From Sva-07 sp963793335 (lineage in GTDB: Bacteria > Actinomycetota > Acidimicrobiia > Acidimicrobiales > Ilumatobacteraceae): a DNA stretch of 64,000 nt. Shown in pieces: positions 17,097-25,884 of this stretch. Numbering within the stretch: position 1 is the stretch's first letter; each line of letters opens with the position of its first letter. The position numbers and the translations under genes are program-made. The stretch is from assembly GCA_963793335.1 (NCBI GenBank), contig CAWBZS010000001.1, positions 682,001 through 746,000 of the forward strand, written 5' to 3'. The notes beneath the pieces are model-generated. The model did no database searches and was not told the DNA's origin. It saw nothing but the letters and a program-made list of their open reading frames with translations.

Positions 17097-18332
17097 ATGA
17101 GAGTGCTCGTGGTCGGTGCAGGTGGTGTCGGATCGGCGTTCGTGGCGATCGCGTCGAAGCGGGCTGCCTACCAGCACATCACCGTTGCCGACATCGACGT
17201 CGACAAAGCGACTCGCGCCGTCGAGACAGCGACCGACGCTGGCGACGACCGGATCGTCGCCGCCCACATCGATGCGTCGTCGGAGGACTCGGTGTCGGCC
17301 TTGGCGCAGCGCATGCGCGCCGACGTGGTGCTGAACGCATGCGACCCACGGTTCAACCCGCCGATCTTCGAGGGAGCGTTCGCCGCAGGCTGCAACTACG
17401 TCGACATGGCGATGAACCTGTCGGTGCCACACCCGACGCAGCCCTACGAGAAGACCGGCATCCGCCTCGGCGATGGCCAGTTCGCACAATCGCCGATCTG
17501 GAAGCGCCGCGGCCTCATGGCACTGTGCGGCATGGGCGTCGAGCCGGGCTTCTCCGATGTCGCCGCCCGATACGCGGCCGATGAGCTGTTCAGCGAGATC
17601 GACGAGATCGGTGTCCGCGACGGAGCTGATCTCGTTGTCGACGGCTTCGACTTTGCGCCGACCTTCTCGATCTGGACCACGATCGAGGAGTGTCTGAACC
17701 CACCGGTGATCTACGAACGGGAACGTGGCTGGTTCACGTCCGAGCCGTTCTCCGAGCCGGAGATGTTCACCTTCCCCGAGGGCATCGGCGAGTTGCAGTG
17801 CGTCAACGTGGAGCACGAGGAAGTGATTCTGATGCCGCGCTGGATCGACGCGCAGCGCGTCACGTTCAAGTACGGCCTCGGCGAGGAGTTCATCGGCGTC
17901 CTCAAGACACTGCGCAAGCTCGATCTGCACTCCACCGAGACCGTCGACGTCAAGGGAATGCAGGTGTCGCCGCGCGACCTGGTTGCGGCCACACTGCCCG
18001 ACCCCGCCACGCTCGGCGAGGTGATGCACGGCCGCACCTGTGCCGGCACCTGGGTGACGGGCCTCGGCAAGGACGGGCGGCCACGAGAGGTCTACGTGTA
18101 CCACATCGTCGACAACGCATGGTCGATGAAGGAATTCGGCCATCAGGCCGTCGTCTGGCAGACGGCGGTGATGCCAGCGGTCGCGATCGAACTGATGTCC
18201 ACCGGCGTCTGGCACCGTTCCGGGGTCGTCGGTCCCGAGGCGCTCCCACCGATGCCGTTCCTCGACCTGCTCGACGAGTACGGCAGCGAATGGGAATGGG
18301 CGGACTACCACGGCCGAGCACCCGTCGAGTGA
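17097..18332 (+). CDS. Saccharopine dehydrogenase family NAD(P)-binding protein
   Basis: A 411-residue protein whose first 130 residues form a Rossmann domain (V-L-V-V-G-A-G-G-V-G-S-A-F). The region N-A-C-D-P-R-F-N and N-Y-V-D-M-A matches saccharopine and carboxynorspermidine dehydrogenases. The M-G-V-E-P-G-F-S-D-V stretch is the start of the substrate domain. These enzymes join or split an amino acid and an aldehyde through an imine. It is transcribed divergently from the FAD oxidase/aminotransferase pair 91 bp away; amine or lysine metabolism is likely but unproven. Confidence 0.82.
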   Translation: MRVLVVGAGGVGSAFVAIASKRAAYQHITVADIDVDKATRAVETATDAGDDRIVAAHIDASSEDSVSALAQRMRADVVLNACDPRFNPPIFEGAFAAGCNYVDMAMNLSVPHPTQPYEKTGIRLGDGQFAQSPIWKRRGLMALCGMGVEPGFSDVAARYAADELFSEIDEIGVRDGADLVVDGFDFAPTFSIWTTIEECLNPPVIYERERGWFTSEPFSEPEMFTFPEGIGELQCVNVEHEEVILMPRWIDAQRVTFKYGLGEEFIGVLKTLRKLDLHSTETVDVKGMQVSPRDLVAATLPDPATLGEVMHGRTCAGTWVTGLGKDGRPREVYVYHIVDNAWSMKEFGHQAVVWQTAVMPAVAIELMSTGVWHRSGVVGPEALPPMPFLDLLDEYGSEWEWADYHGRAPVE

Positions 18333-18364
18333 TGAGTTGGCCGACGGATCGACCGTCGGTGGCG

Positions 18365-19357
18365 TCAGGCGTTGGTGTCGACCACCCAACGCCCGCGGAC
18401 CTGGCCGTCGAGAATCGTCTGCCCCCGATCGAGGAGTTCGGTCAGCGGCACCACCTCGATGATCGCGTCGACCACGTCGGATGGCAGATCGGTGGCCAGC
18501 CGTGCCCACGCCTGCTCGCGAATCGGGATCGGCGCCATCACCGCCTCCACCCCCTGCAGACGGACGGCGCGAATGATGAAGGGCATCACGGTGGTTGGCA
18601 AGTCCGCGCCGCCGGCCAAACCGCACGCTGCCACCGTCGAGCGGAACTTCATCTGCGCCAACACCTTGGCGAGCATCGTCGAGCCGACCGTGTCGACGGC
18701 GCCGGCCCATGTCTCCGACTCGAGCGGCCGCGGTGGTTCGCTCATCTCGGCGCGCGTGAGGAATCCAGTGGCGCCGAGCTCGCGTAGGTAGTCCTGGGTT
18801 TCCGGGCGGCCGGTGACCGCGGTGACCTCGAAGCCGAGGCCGGCAAGCAGCGCAACGGCGAAGGAGCCGACACCGCCTGCTGCCCCGGTCACCACCACCG
18901 GGCCGTCGGCGGGTTGGACCCCAGCGCGCTCGAGTTCGATCACACACAGCATCGCGGTGAGGCCGGCGGTGCCGATCGCCATCGCTGACCGAGCGCTCAT
19001 CGCCGGCGGCCGACGCACCAGCCACGACGACTGCAGGCGCTGACGCTGGGTGAACCCACCCCAGTACCGCTCGCCGACCATGAAGCTGGTCGAGATGACC
19101 TCGTCTCCCACTGCCCACTCCGGTGAGTCGCTGGCGATCACCGTGCCGGTCAGGTCGATGCCCGGGACCATCGGGTAGCTGCGCACGATCCGATTCCTAC
19201 CCGCCAACGCGAGCCCGTCCTTGTAGTTCAGTGACGAGTACTCGACCGCCACGGTGACGTCGCCGTCGGGGAGGTCGGCATCGGTCAGTTGCTCCAGTGC
19301 GCCGACGGGTCCATCGTCGGTCTCGCGCAGCACGAGTGCGGTGAAGGTGTCGCTCAT
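18365..19357 (-). CDS. acuI: AcuI/YhdH-type acryloyl-CoA reductase (MDR family)
   Basis: A 330-residue medium-chain reductase. Early block: S-S-L-N-Y-K-D-G-L-A, followed by V-P-G-I-D-L-T-G-T-V. The NADPH motif V-T-G-A-A-G-G-V-G-S-F-A is near residue 157. These are typical of the YhdH/AcuI group, which lacks the catalytic zinc and reduces acryloyl-CoA to propionyl-CoA. The product would enter the methylmalonyl-CoA route encoded at 45-49 kb in this same window. Other quinone-oxidoreductase-like activities are possible. It converges on the saccharopine dehydrogenase-like gene. Confidence 0.85.
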   Translation of the reverse strand: MSDTFTALVLRETDDGPVGALEQLTDADLPDGDVTVAVEYSSLNYKDGLALAGRNRIVRSYPMVPGIDLTGTVIASDSPEWAVGDEVISTSFMVGERYWGGFTQRQRLQSSWLVRRPPAMSARSAMAIGTAGLTAMLCVIELERAGVQPADGPVVVTGAAGGVGSFAVALLAGLGFEVTAVTGRPETQDYLRELGATGFLTRAEMSEPPRPLESETWAGAVDTVGSTMLAKVLAQMKFRSTVAACGLAGGADLPTTVMPFIIRAVRLQGVEAVMAPIPIREQAWARLATDLPSDVVDAIIEVVPLTELLDRGQTILDGQVRGRWVVDTNA

Positions 19358-19460
19358 CGCCTCATCGTGGCAGACGCCGTGGGTTCACTGGACATTCTGA
19401 ACGCCGGTCGGCGGCGGGTCGGCACGGGGATTCCCGAGTCGGCGATGGCAGGCTGGAGAC

Positions 19461-20834
19461 ATGCCGATCGTCGAGCACAGCGCCACCGTCAACGGACCGA
19501 TCGATGACGTGTTCGACCTCTCGCAGTCGTACGAGCTCCGGCTCGACTGGGATCCCTTCGTGAAGTCGCAACGGCCCCTGCGGGGAGCCGAACGCGCCGC
19601 CGCAGGCGTCCACACCGAGACCGTGTCGCGACACGGTCTGCGCATGGTCACCGAGTACCTCACGTTCCGGCGCCCGACGCTCGTCGGAATGAAGATGATC
19701 GATGGCCCGCGGATCTTTCGGACCTTCTCGGGAAGCTGGCGATTCACCGAACGCGACGACGGCCGTACCGATGTGGCCTTCCGCTACAACTTCACGTGCA
19801 AGCCCGCCGTCGTGGCCCCGATCATGGAGCGCGTCGGTGCGTGGTATCTCGGGCGCGACATCGCCAGGCGCATCGAGGCGTTCCGGGCGGCGTGCGACGA
19901 CACCGACCTCCTCGCCAGGGTCCGCGATCTCCGCGCCGATGCCCCGTCGACGGTCGGATCCGACACCGGATCCGGCACCGACATCGACCCGCTTGCGCCG
20001 ATCGTCGATGCCGCCTGGCTCCGAGCGACCATCGCCGACGGTCGACCCGTGGCGATCTGCCACGTGGGTTCGACCATGGCCGGACCCGACCCCCGAACCG
20101 ACTTCGAGCATCGTCACCTCCCGTCGGCCCGGTTCGTCGACCTCGACGACGTGCTCGCCGATCCACCATCGGGCACCGCGGGCCGGCATCCGCTGCCGTC
20201 GCCGGCCGACTTCGCCCATCGCCTGGGCGAACTGGGGATCGCCGACGACGTCACCGTGGTCGCCTATGACGATCGAGGTGGCGCGTTCGCCTCACGCCTC
20301 GTCTGGATGCTCCGAATCGTCGGCCAGCGAGCAGCGCTGCTCGATGGCGGGCTCGATGGTTGGACCAGCGACGACGGCGACCAGCCCACCGGCTCCGAGC
20401 TGTTCCCCGTCACCGAGCGGATGGTGCGCAACTGGCCACTCGACGACCTCGCGGACGCGCTCGACGTCGAGCGGCATCTCGCCGACGACGGCGTGGTGAT
20501 CGACAGCCGGGACCCAGCCAGGTACGCGGGCCTGGTGGAACCGATCGACAGCGTTGCCGGCCACGTCCCGGGAGCCGTCAACCTCTCGTTCGCCGACAAC
20601 CTCGACACCGACGGTCGATTCCGATCGACCGAGGACCTGCGCCTGCGCTTCGAGCCAGTGGTCGGCGGCGACACCGGTCGGCCGATCGTCTACTGCGGGT
20701 CCGGGGTGACGGCATGCCACAACGCGCTGGCGCTCGAACACGCAGGCTTCGGTCTGCCCCGGGTGTACGTCGGTTCGTGGTCCGGATGGACCGCGGACCC
20801 CGAGCGGCCGGTCGCCACGGGTGACACCCCGTGA
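19461..20834 (+). CDS. SRPBCC domain fused to a thiosulfate/3-mercaptopyruvate sulfurtransferase
   Basis: A 457-residue fusion. Residues 1-150 are a START/SRPBCC ligand-binding domain (polyketide cyclase-like, S-A-T-V-N-G-P-I-D-D-V-F start). Residues 175-455 are a tandem rhodanese. The first rhodanese repeat lacks a catalytic cysteine, as usual; the second has the active-site loop C-G-S-G-V-T-A-C near residue 413, the loop type of mercaptopyruvate and thiosulfate sulfurtransferases. CTGGAGAC lies just before the ATG. A TSUP-type anion exporter starts 59 bp downstream, so sulfur handling is a reasonable joint theme. I do not know this fusion as a named family. Confidence 0.83.
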   Translation: MPIVEHSATVNGPIDDVFDLSQSYELRLDWDPFVKSQRPLRGAERAAAGVHTETVSRHGLRMVTEYLTFRRPTLVGMKMIDGPRIFRTFSGSWRFTERDDGRTDVAFRYNFTCKPAVVAPIMERVGAWYLGRDIARRIEAFRAACDDTDLLARVRDLRADAPSTVGSDTGSGTDIDPLAPIVDAAWLRATIADGRPVAICHVGSTMAGPDPRTDFEHRHLPSARFVDLDDVLADPPSGTAGRHPLPSPADFAHRLGELGIADDVTVVAYDDRGGAFASRLVWMLRIVGQRAALLDGGLDGWTSDDGDQPTGSELFPVTERMVRNWPLDDLADALDVERHLADDGVVIDSRDPARYAGLVEPIDSVAGHVPGAVNLSFADNLDTDGRFRSTEDLRLRFEPVVGGDTGRPIVYCGSGVTACHNALALEHAGFGLPRVYVGSWSGWTADPERPVATGDTP

Positions 20835-20892
20835 CCCGCCACATGCTCCGCCTCGCGACCCACCCCATGATCCACCCCATGCGTGCCAGCCG

Positions 20893-21630
20893 GTGAGTGG
20901 CACCGAACTGGCCATCGTGCTGGTCGCGGTGGTCATCGGCGCGGTCGTCAAGGCGGTCACCGGAATGGGCCTCCCGCTGATCGCCATTCCGATCGCCTCG
21001 CTGTTCATCGACGTCGAGGACGCCGTGGTGGTGATCGCGTTCCCCAACCTGCTCGCCAACGCAGTGCTCGGGAGTCGCGAGCGCCACAGCTGGTCCGAGA
21101 CCCGCGACCTTCCGACGCTCGCCGTCGCCGGCGTGATCGGCGCCGTTGCCGGGACACTCCTGTTGGTCCGCGTGCCCGAAGAACCGCTGGTGATCGCCGT
21201 GATCGTGGCGATCGTCGGCTATGTCGTGTTGTTCTTCGCCCACCCCGAACTCCGCGTCGGCCCTCGACGTTCACGGCAACTGGCACCAGCAGTGGGCGGT
21301 GTGGCCGGCATGTTCCAAGGCGCGGTCGGAATCTCCGGGCCGATCGTCGGGTCGTGGATCCACAGCTATCGCCTGCCGCGCAGCGCCCACATCCTCTCGG
21401 TCACCTCGCTGTTCTTCATCACCGGCCTCGCGCAGCTCGTGGTGCTGATCGGATCGGGGGAATTGTCAGGTCGGGTCACCGCCACGGTGCTGGCGTGCAT
21501 CCCGGTACTTGCGTCGATTCCGATCGGCACACGACTGCGACGCTCGGTGTCGGTGCGCGGCTTCGACCTGGCCATCATCGGCATCCTCATCGCCTCGGCA
21601 CTTGCGCTCACGTTGCAGACCGTCTCGTAG
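20893..21630 (+). CDS. TSUP family membrane transporter (TauE/SafE-like sulfite exporter)
   Basis: About 245 residues with seven or eight hydrophobic helices and the family motif around T-G-M-G-L-P-L-I near residue 23, then F-P-N-L-L-A-N near residue 51. The second repeat holds V-G-G-V-A-G-M-F-Q-G-A-V-G-I-S-G-P. TSUP proteins export sulfite, sulfoacetate or related anions. The GTG at 20893 (V-S-G-T-E-L) is chosen because the longer frame from 20821 adds a repetitive Pro/His-rich stretch and overlaps the upstream gene. No strong ribosome site is visible. Next to a sulfurtransferase, export of sulfite or thiosulfate is plausible. Confidence 0.82.
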   Translation: MSGTELAIVLVAVVIGAVVKAVTGMGLPLIAIPIASLFIDVEDAVVVIAFPNLLANAVLGSRERHSWSETRDLPTLAVAGVIGAVAGTLLLVRVPEEPLVIAVIVAIVGYVVLFFAHPELRVGPRRSRQLAPAVGGVAGMFQGAVGISGPIVGSWIHSYRLPRSAHILSVTSLFFITGLAQLVVLIGSGELSGRVTATVLACIPVLASIPIGTRLRRSVSVRGFDLAIIGILIASALALTLQTVS

Positions 21631-21652
21631 TATGGTGAGCTCCACAACAACC

Positions 21653-21742
21653 ACATGGGGAGCTCGCTGGACCGGCGGGCTGAGAGGGTGACCGCCGTCA
21701 TCGACCCACTGACCTGATCCGGATAATGCCGGCGGAGGAAAC
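21653..21742 (+). promoter_or_regulatory. TPP riboswitch (THI element)
   Basis: A thiamine pyrophosphate aptamer directly upstream of the thiamine genes. The 5' strand of P1/P2 is GGGGAGCTCGC near 21657. The sensor loop G-C-T-G-A-G-A is at about 21679-21685. The pyrophosphate side A-C-C-T-G-A-T-C-C-G-G-A-T-A-A-T-G-C-C at about 21712-21730 is nearly consensus. GGAGGAAA follows immediately and serves as the ribosome site of the first gene, so TPP probably blocks translation initiation. Confidence 0.93.
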
Positions 21743-22432
21743 GTGCACGATCACATCGTCATCATCACCGGGGCATCGCCTCTCGATGCCGACCTGGTGA
21801 CCCGATTGCGGTCGGAGGCGGCACCCGAGACCATCTGGATGGCCGTCGACGGCGGACTCGATCACGCCCTCGCAGCGGGCCTCGAACCCACCCAGCTCGT
21901 GGGTGATCTCGATTCGGTCACCGAGGCCGGTCTCGCCTGGGCTGCTCGCCATGCAGACATCTCTCGTCATCCAGCCATCAAGGACCGGACCGACACCGAG
22001 CTCGCGCTCGAGCTCGCAACGAAGTTCGACCCTGGGCGGATCACGCTGGTGGGCGGCGGTGACCGCCTCGACCACACGATTGCCGGCATCGGCGCCCTCG
22101 GAGCGCTCGGGCTCACCAGTGTTCCAGTGCTCGACGGATGGTGGGATGCCCAACACTTCCTCGTGGTGCATGGGCCTGGCTCCGTCACGATGCAGCTGGT
22201 CCCCGGGTCGCGCTTGTCGTTGCTCGCCCTGCACGGTCCATGCCTTCGAATCACGCTCTCGGGCACCCGATGGGAGCTCGACCGATTCGACCTCGAACCG
22301 CTGGTGGGGCTCGGCGTCAGCAATGAGGTCCCTGACGATCTCGAGGGTCCCGTCGAGGTGGAGATCACTCTGTCGGCCGGGGTCCTCACGGTCTTCAACG
22401 ACCCCGCGCGCACCGACAGGAGCAACCAGTGA
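21743..22432 (+). CDS. thiN: Thiamine pyrophosphokinase (thiamine diphosphokinase)
   Basis: Converts thiamine plus ATP to thiamine pyrophosphate. The 229-residue protein has the family motifs A-V-D-G-G-L-D-H near residue 35, V-G-D-L-D-S near residue 53, D-R-T-D-T-E-L-A-L near residue 80 and G-G-G-D-R-L-D-H near residue 106. It starts with GTG right behind the TPP riboswitch. It leads an operon with a thiamine ABC importer, so imported thiamine is activated at once. Its stop overlaps the start of the binding protein. Confidence 0.93.
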   Translation: MHDHIVIITGASPLDADLVTRLRSEAAPETIWMAVDGGLDHALAAGLEPTQLVGDLDSVTEAGLAWAARHADISRHPAIKDRTDTELALELATKFDPGRITLVGGGDRLDHTIAGIGALGALGLTSVPVLDGWWDAQHFLVVHGPGSVTMQLVPGSRLSLLALHGPCLRITLSGTRWELDRFDLEPLVGLGVSNEVPDDLEGPVEVEITLSAGVLTVFNDPARTDRSNQ

Positions 22433-23562
22433 TGCATCACACCCGCACGAGCGGTGTGTTCGCTCATCGCTCGACGGTCCGGTTGGCGGCGATCGGGCTT
22501 GCGGCGACCATGGTGGCTGCGGCCTGTGGCAGCGAGAGCGACACCGACAGCGCTGACAGCACCACGCCAGCGCCGCAGTCGGTCACGTTGGTCACCTACG
22601 ACTCATTCCCCGAGGCCGACACCTCCCTCAACGACGCGCTGGCCGACTTCACCACGGAGACCGGCATCGCCGTCGACATCCTCGTCGCCGGCGACACCGG
22701 CACCATGCTCTCGAAGGCATCGCTGACCGCGGGCAATCCCGAAGGCGACGTGATGTGGGGCATCGACAACTCCCTGCTGTCACGTGCGATCGCCGACGAG
22801 GTGTTCGACCCGTACGTCGCCACCGGAATCGCCGACGGCTCGGTGCAGATCGACCCCGAGTTCCTGGCGCTGGCACCCAACGGCGAAGCCACCCCCGTCG
22901 ACTTCGGCGACGTCTGCGTCAACTACGACATCGGGTGGTACGCCGAGCGAGGGCTCGATCCGCCGTCGTCGTTCGCCGACCTCGTCGATCCGGCGTATGC
23001 AGGCCAGCTGGTGGTGCAGAATCCGGCCACCTCGTCGCCCGGGCTGGCGTTCCTGCTCGCCACGATCCACGAGTACGGCCTCGAAGGCTGGGAGGACTAC
23101 TGGACACAGCTCGGCCAGAACGGGGTCGAGGTCGTCGAGGGCTGGACGCAGGCCTACTACGAGCGATTCACCTGGGCCGGAGGCGGCCCGACGCCGATGG
23201 TGGTCAGCTACGGCTCGAGCCCACCCGCTGAAGTGATCTTCGCCGACCCACCACGCGACGATGCACCCACCGGCGTGGTCGAGGACACCTGCTTCCGACA
23301 GGTGGAATTCGTCGGCGTCCTGCGCGGCACCGACGCTCCCGATGCTGCCCAGGCCCTGGTCGACTTCGTCGTCTCGGAGCAGTTCCAGACCGAACTGGCG
23401 CTCAACTTGTTCGTCTACCCGACCAACCAGTCGGTGGAACTGCCCGAGGAGTTCGTGGACTTCGCCGTGGTTCCCGAAGTGTCACGCACCCTCGACCCTG
23501 GGGTGATCGATGCGGAACGCTCGACGTGGATCGACGAATGGACGGACCTGGTGCTGGGGTGA
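22432..23562 (+). CDS. thiB: Thiamine ABC transporter, lipoprotein binding protein
   Basis: Periplasmic-type ligand-binding protein (376 aa) of a thiamine importer. The lipobox A-A-A-C follows a hydrophobic signal near residue 25, and a Ser/Asp/Thr-rich linker follows. The mature part resembles TbpA/ThiB: T-L-V-T-Y-D-S-F-P, then G-D-V-M-W-G-I-D-N-S-L, then V-N-Y-D-I-G-W-Y, then P-M-V-V-S-Y-G-S-S-P. AGGAG at 22418-22422 serves this start; ATG at 22432 or GTG at 22429 could be used. It lies between thiN and the permease in one operon under the TPP riboswitch. Confidence 0.92.
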   Translation: MHHTRTSGVFAHRSTVRLAAIGLAATMVAAACGSESDTDSADSTTPAPQSVTLVTYDSFPEADTSLNDALADFTTETGIAVDILVAGDTGTMLSKASLTAGNPEGDVMWGIDNSLLSRAIADEVFDPYVATGIADGSVQIDPEFLALAPNGEATPVDFGDVCVNYDIGWYAERGLDPPSSFADLVDPAYAGQLVVQNPATSSPGLAFLLATIHEYGLEGWEDYWTQLGQNGVEVVEGWTQAYYERFTWAGGGPTPMVVSYGSSPPAEVIFADPPRDDAPTGVVEDTCFRQVEFVGVLRGTDAPDAAQALVDFVVSEQFQTELALNLFVYPTNQSVELPEEFVDFAVVPEVSRTLDPGVIDAERSTWIDEWTDLVLG

Positions 23563-25163
23563 ACCGACTGCCCCGCCGACTGGTGGTCGCGCTCGCGATC
23601 GCACCAGCGGTGGGGCTGATGGTCTTCTACGTCTGGCCCTTCGCCACCTTGCTCGTCGAAGCCGTCGGCACCGACGCCGTGTCGACAACGCTGAGGCGTG
23701 CATCAACGTGGGAGGTGGTGTGGTTCACCACGTGGCAGGCGGTTGCGTCGACCGCACTCACGATCCTGCTCGGATTGGCACCCGCCTATGTGATCGCCAG
23801 GTTCGAGTTCCGCGGACGCTCGCTGCTGATCGGCCTGCTCACTGCGATGTTCGTGCTCCCGACGGTGGTGATGGGTGCGGCGTTTCTCGCACTGCTCCCC
23901 GACGCGCTCGATCGGACGGTGTGGGCGGTGATCGGTGCCCACGTGGTGTTCAACCTCGCAGTCGTGGTCCGGGTGGTCGGGTCGCTGTGGGAGCAACTCC
24001 CCGCCGACATGGAGGCCGCTGCCGCGACCCTCGGCGCGTCGAGGTGGCGGGTCGTCACACAGATCTCGCTGCCACTGGTGCGACCGGCGGTCACCGCTGC
24101 GGCGACGATCGTGTTCCTCTTCACGTTCACGTCCTATGGGGTCGTCCGGATCCTCGGTGCCACCGGTACCCGCACCATCGAAGTCGAGGTCTGGCGTCGG
24201 GCAACACAACTCGGCGACATCAGCGGCGCCGCGGTGCTCGCGCTGCTGCAACTCGGGGCGCTGGTGATGATGGTGGCGTGGTCGACGATCGCTCAGCGCC
24301 GTCATGCCCGTGCGCTCGAGCTGCGCTCGACGGCGCCACGACGGCGCGCCCGCACGCCCGGCGAGCAGCGATTCGTTCGATCGGTTGCCGGCGTGTCGCT
24401 GCTCGTGGCGATCGCACCGCTGGCGGCGTTGGTCGTGCGATCGTTCTCCACCCCGACCGGTTGGTCGGCGGCTGCGTGGACCCAGCTCGGGCGAGCGGAG
24501 ATCCGCCCCGGGATCCGCATCGGTGTCGACCCGGTCGGCGCGATCACCAACTCGATCAGCAACGCGATCTGGGCGACGGTGTTCGCCGTGGTCATCGGCA
24601 CGCTCGCGAGCCTTGCCATCGTCGCCGCCGGCCGCACCGGGCGGGCGCTCGATGGCGGGCTGATGCTGCCGCTCGCCACGTCGGCGGTCACGATCGGATT
24701 CGGGATGCTGATCACATTCGACCGGGCCCCGGTCGACTGGCGAGCGTCGTGGTGGCTCGTTCCCGTCGGACACGCGTTGATCGCCACGCCGTTCGTGGTC
24801 CGCACCTGCGTCGGTGTGCTGCGGTCGGTGGACCCTGCGATGGCGAACGCCGCTGCAACCCTCGGAGCCTCGCCGGTTCGGGCGTGGCGGGCGACGTTGG
24901 TGCCATATCTGTGGCGCCCGCTCGCCATCGGCGCAGCCTTGGCCATGGCGATCTCGCTCGGCGAGTTCGGCGCCACCAGCTTCCTGTCTCGTTCCGGCAA
25001 CGAGACGATGCCGGTGGCCATCGAACTGCTGCTCGGCCGAACCGGGTCGATCCTGCAGGCCCAGGGGTTCGTACTGGCCACGCTGCTCGCTGCCACCACG
25101 GTGGCGATCGTCGTCGCCGCCGAACGGATCCAGACACCGCTGCGCGCTCGGAGCGGCACGTGA
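23559..25163 (+). CDS. thiP: Thiamine ABC transporter permease
   Basis: About 534 residues with two homologous halves, each with a binding-protein-dependent transport domain. The coupling (EAA) loops are visible twice as A-A-T-L-G-A-S-R-W-R-V and A-A-T-L-G-A-S-P-V-R-A-W. This fused two-permease form is typical of ThiP and of iron transporters. The start is the GTG at 23559, which overlaps the thiB stop (GTGA). A start 11 codons earlier lies inside thiB. About 12 membrane helices are expected. Confidence 0.92.
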   Translation: MNRLPRRLVVALAIAPAVGLMVFYVWPFATLLVEAVGTDAVSTTLRRASTWEVVWFTTWQAVASTALTILLGLAPAYVIARFEFRGRSLLIGLLTAMFVLPTVVMGAAFLALLPDALDRTVWAVIGAHVVFNLAVVVRVVGSLWEQLPADMEAAAATLGASRWRVVTQISLPLVRPAVTAAATIVFLFTFTSYGVVRILGATGTRTIEVEVWRRATQLGDISGAAVLALLQLGALVMMVAWSTIAQRRHARALELRSTAPRRRARTPGEQRFVRSVAGVSLLVAIAPLAALVVRSFSTPTGWSAAAWTQLGRAEIRPGIRIGVDPVGAITNSISNAIWATVFAVVIGTLASLAIVAAGRTGRALDGGLMLPLATSAVTIGFGMLITFDRAPVDWRASWWLVPVGHALIATPFVVRTCVGVLRSVDPAMANAAATLGASPVRAWRATLVPYLWRPLAIGAALAMAISLGEFGATSFLSRSGNETMPVAIELLLGRTGSILQAQGFVLATLLAATTVAIVVAAERIQTPLRARSGT

Positions 25164-25846
25164 GCGACCGGCCCGGCCTCGACATCCAGGACATCACCGT
25201 GTCGTTCAACGCCCCCCGAGCCCGGGTCTCCGGGGGCGTTGGCTCATCCAATGGTTGCCTGCAGGTGCTCGACGGCGTGTCGCTGGCGGTTCCGTCGGGA
25301 GAGATCGTCGCGCTGCTCGGCCCGTCGGGCAGCGGCAAGAGCACGCTGCTGCGGGTGATCGCCGGCATCATCGCTCCCGACGCCGGTCGAGTCGTGGTGA
25401 GCGGGGTCGATGTCACCGACACCCCGACGCATCGGCGAGGTGTCGGCATGGTCTTCCAGGACAACCAGTTGTTCCCGCATCTCAGCGTGCTCGACAACGT
25501 GACCTTCGGGCTCAAGATGTCCAAGACCCCCAAGCGCGAACGCGGCGAGCGAGCCTCGAGGTGGCTCCAACGAGTGGGCCTCGGTGGCTTCGAACAGCGA
25601 CGCGTCACCGAGCTGTCCGGTGGAGAGGCGAAACGGGTCGCGCTCGCTCGCACGCTGGCGGCCAGGCCGGCGGTGGTCCTGCTCGACGAACCGCTCACCG
25701 GGCTCGACCGCGAACTCCACGACCGGCTCGCCGTCGACCTCGGCGCACTGCTTCGCACGGCATCGGCAACCGCGCTGCTGGTCACCCACGACCACGACGA
25801 AGCGGCGACCATCGCCCACCGCACGGTGCACCTCGCGGACCTCTGA
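25160..25846 (+). CDS. thiQ: Thiamine ABC transporter ATPase
   Basis: A 228-residue ABC ATPase with Walker A G-P-S-G-S-G-K-S-T near residue 54, Q-loop F-Q-D-N-Q-L, signature L-S-G-G-E near residue 153, Walker B V-V-L-L-D-E-P-L-T-G-L-D, and the switch histidine in V-T-H-D-H-D-E. It overlaps the permease stop by 4 bp. It ends soon after the switch region, as short ThiQ-type ATPases do. A stretch of about 11 residues (about 18-28) between the first two strands is encoded by the 33-bp palindromic repeat also found in tldE; this part should be a surface loop. Confidence 0.92.
   Translation: MSDRPGLDIQDITVSFNAPRARVSGGVGSSNGCLQVLDGVSLAVPSGEIVALLGPSGSGKSTLLRVIAGIIAPDAGRVVVSGVDVTDTPTHRRGVGMVFQDNQLFPHLSVLDNVTFGLKMSKTPKRERGERASRWLQRVGLGGFEQRRVTELSGGEAKRVALARTLAARPAVVLLDEPLTGLDRELHDRLAVDLGALLRTASATALLVTHDHDEAATIAHRTVHLADL
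25211..25243. repeat. 33-bp palindromic repeat, copy B, inside thiQ
   Basis: Exact reverse complement of 1470-1502. It is in frame, encodes 11 residues of a loop near the ThiQ N terminus and can fold as a GC-rich hairpin. Identity over 33 nt between two unrelated protein genes cannot be explained by protein homology. Confidence 0.75.
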
Positions 25847-25884
25847 GCTTCCGCTTTCGTGCCCGAGCCACCCACTGCCCGGCC

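Noticed and set aside
16761..19118. 785-codon minus-strand open frame
   Set aside because: It is antisense to the saccharopine dehydrogenase-like gene and in a shadow frame of the FAD oxidase and the AcuI-like reductase, with arginine- and histidine-rich low-complexity translation.
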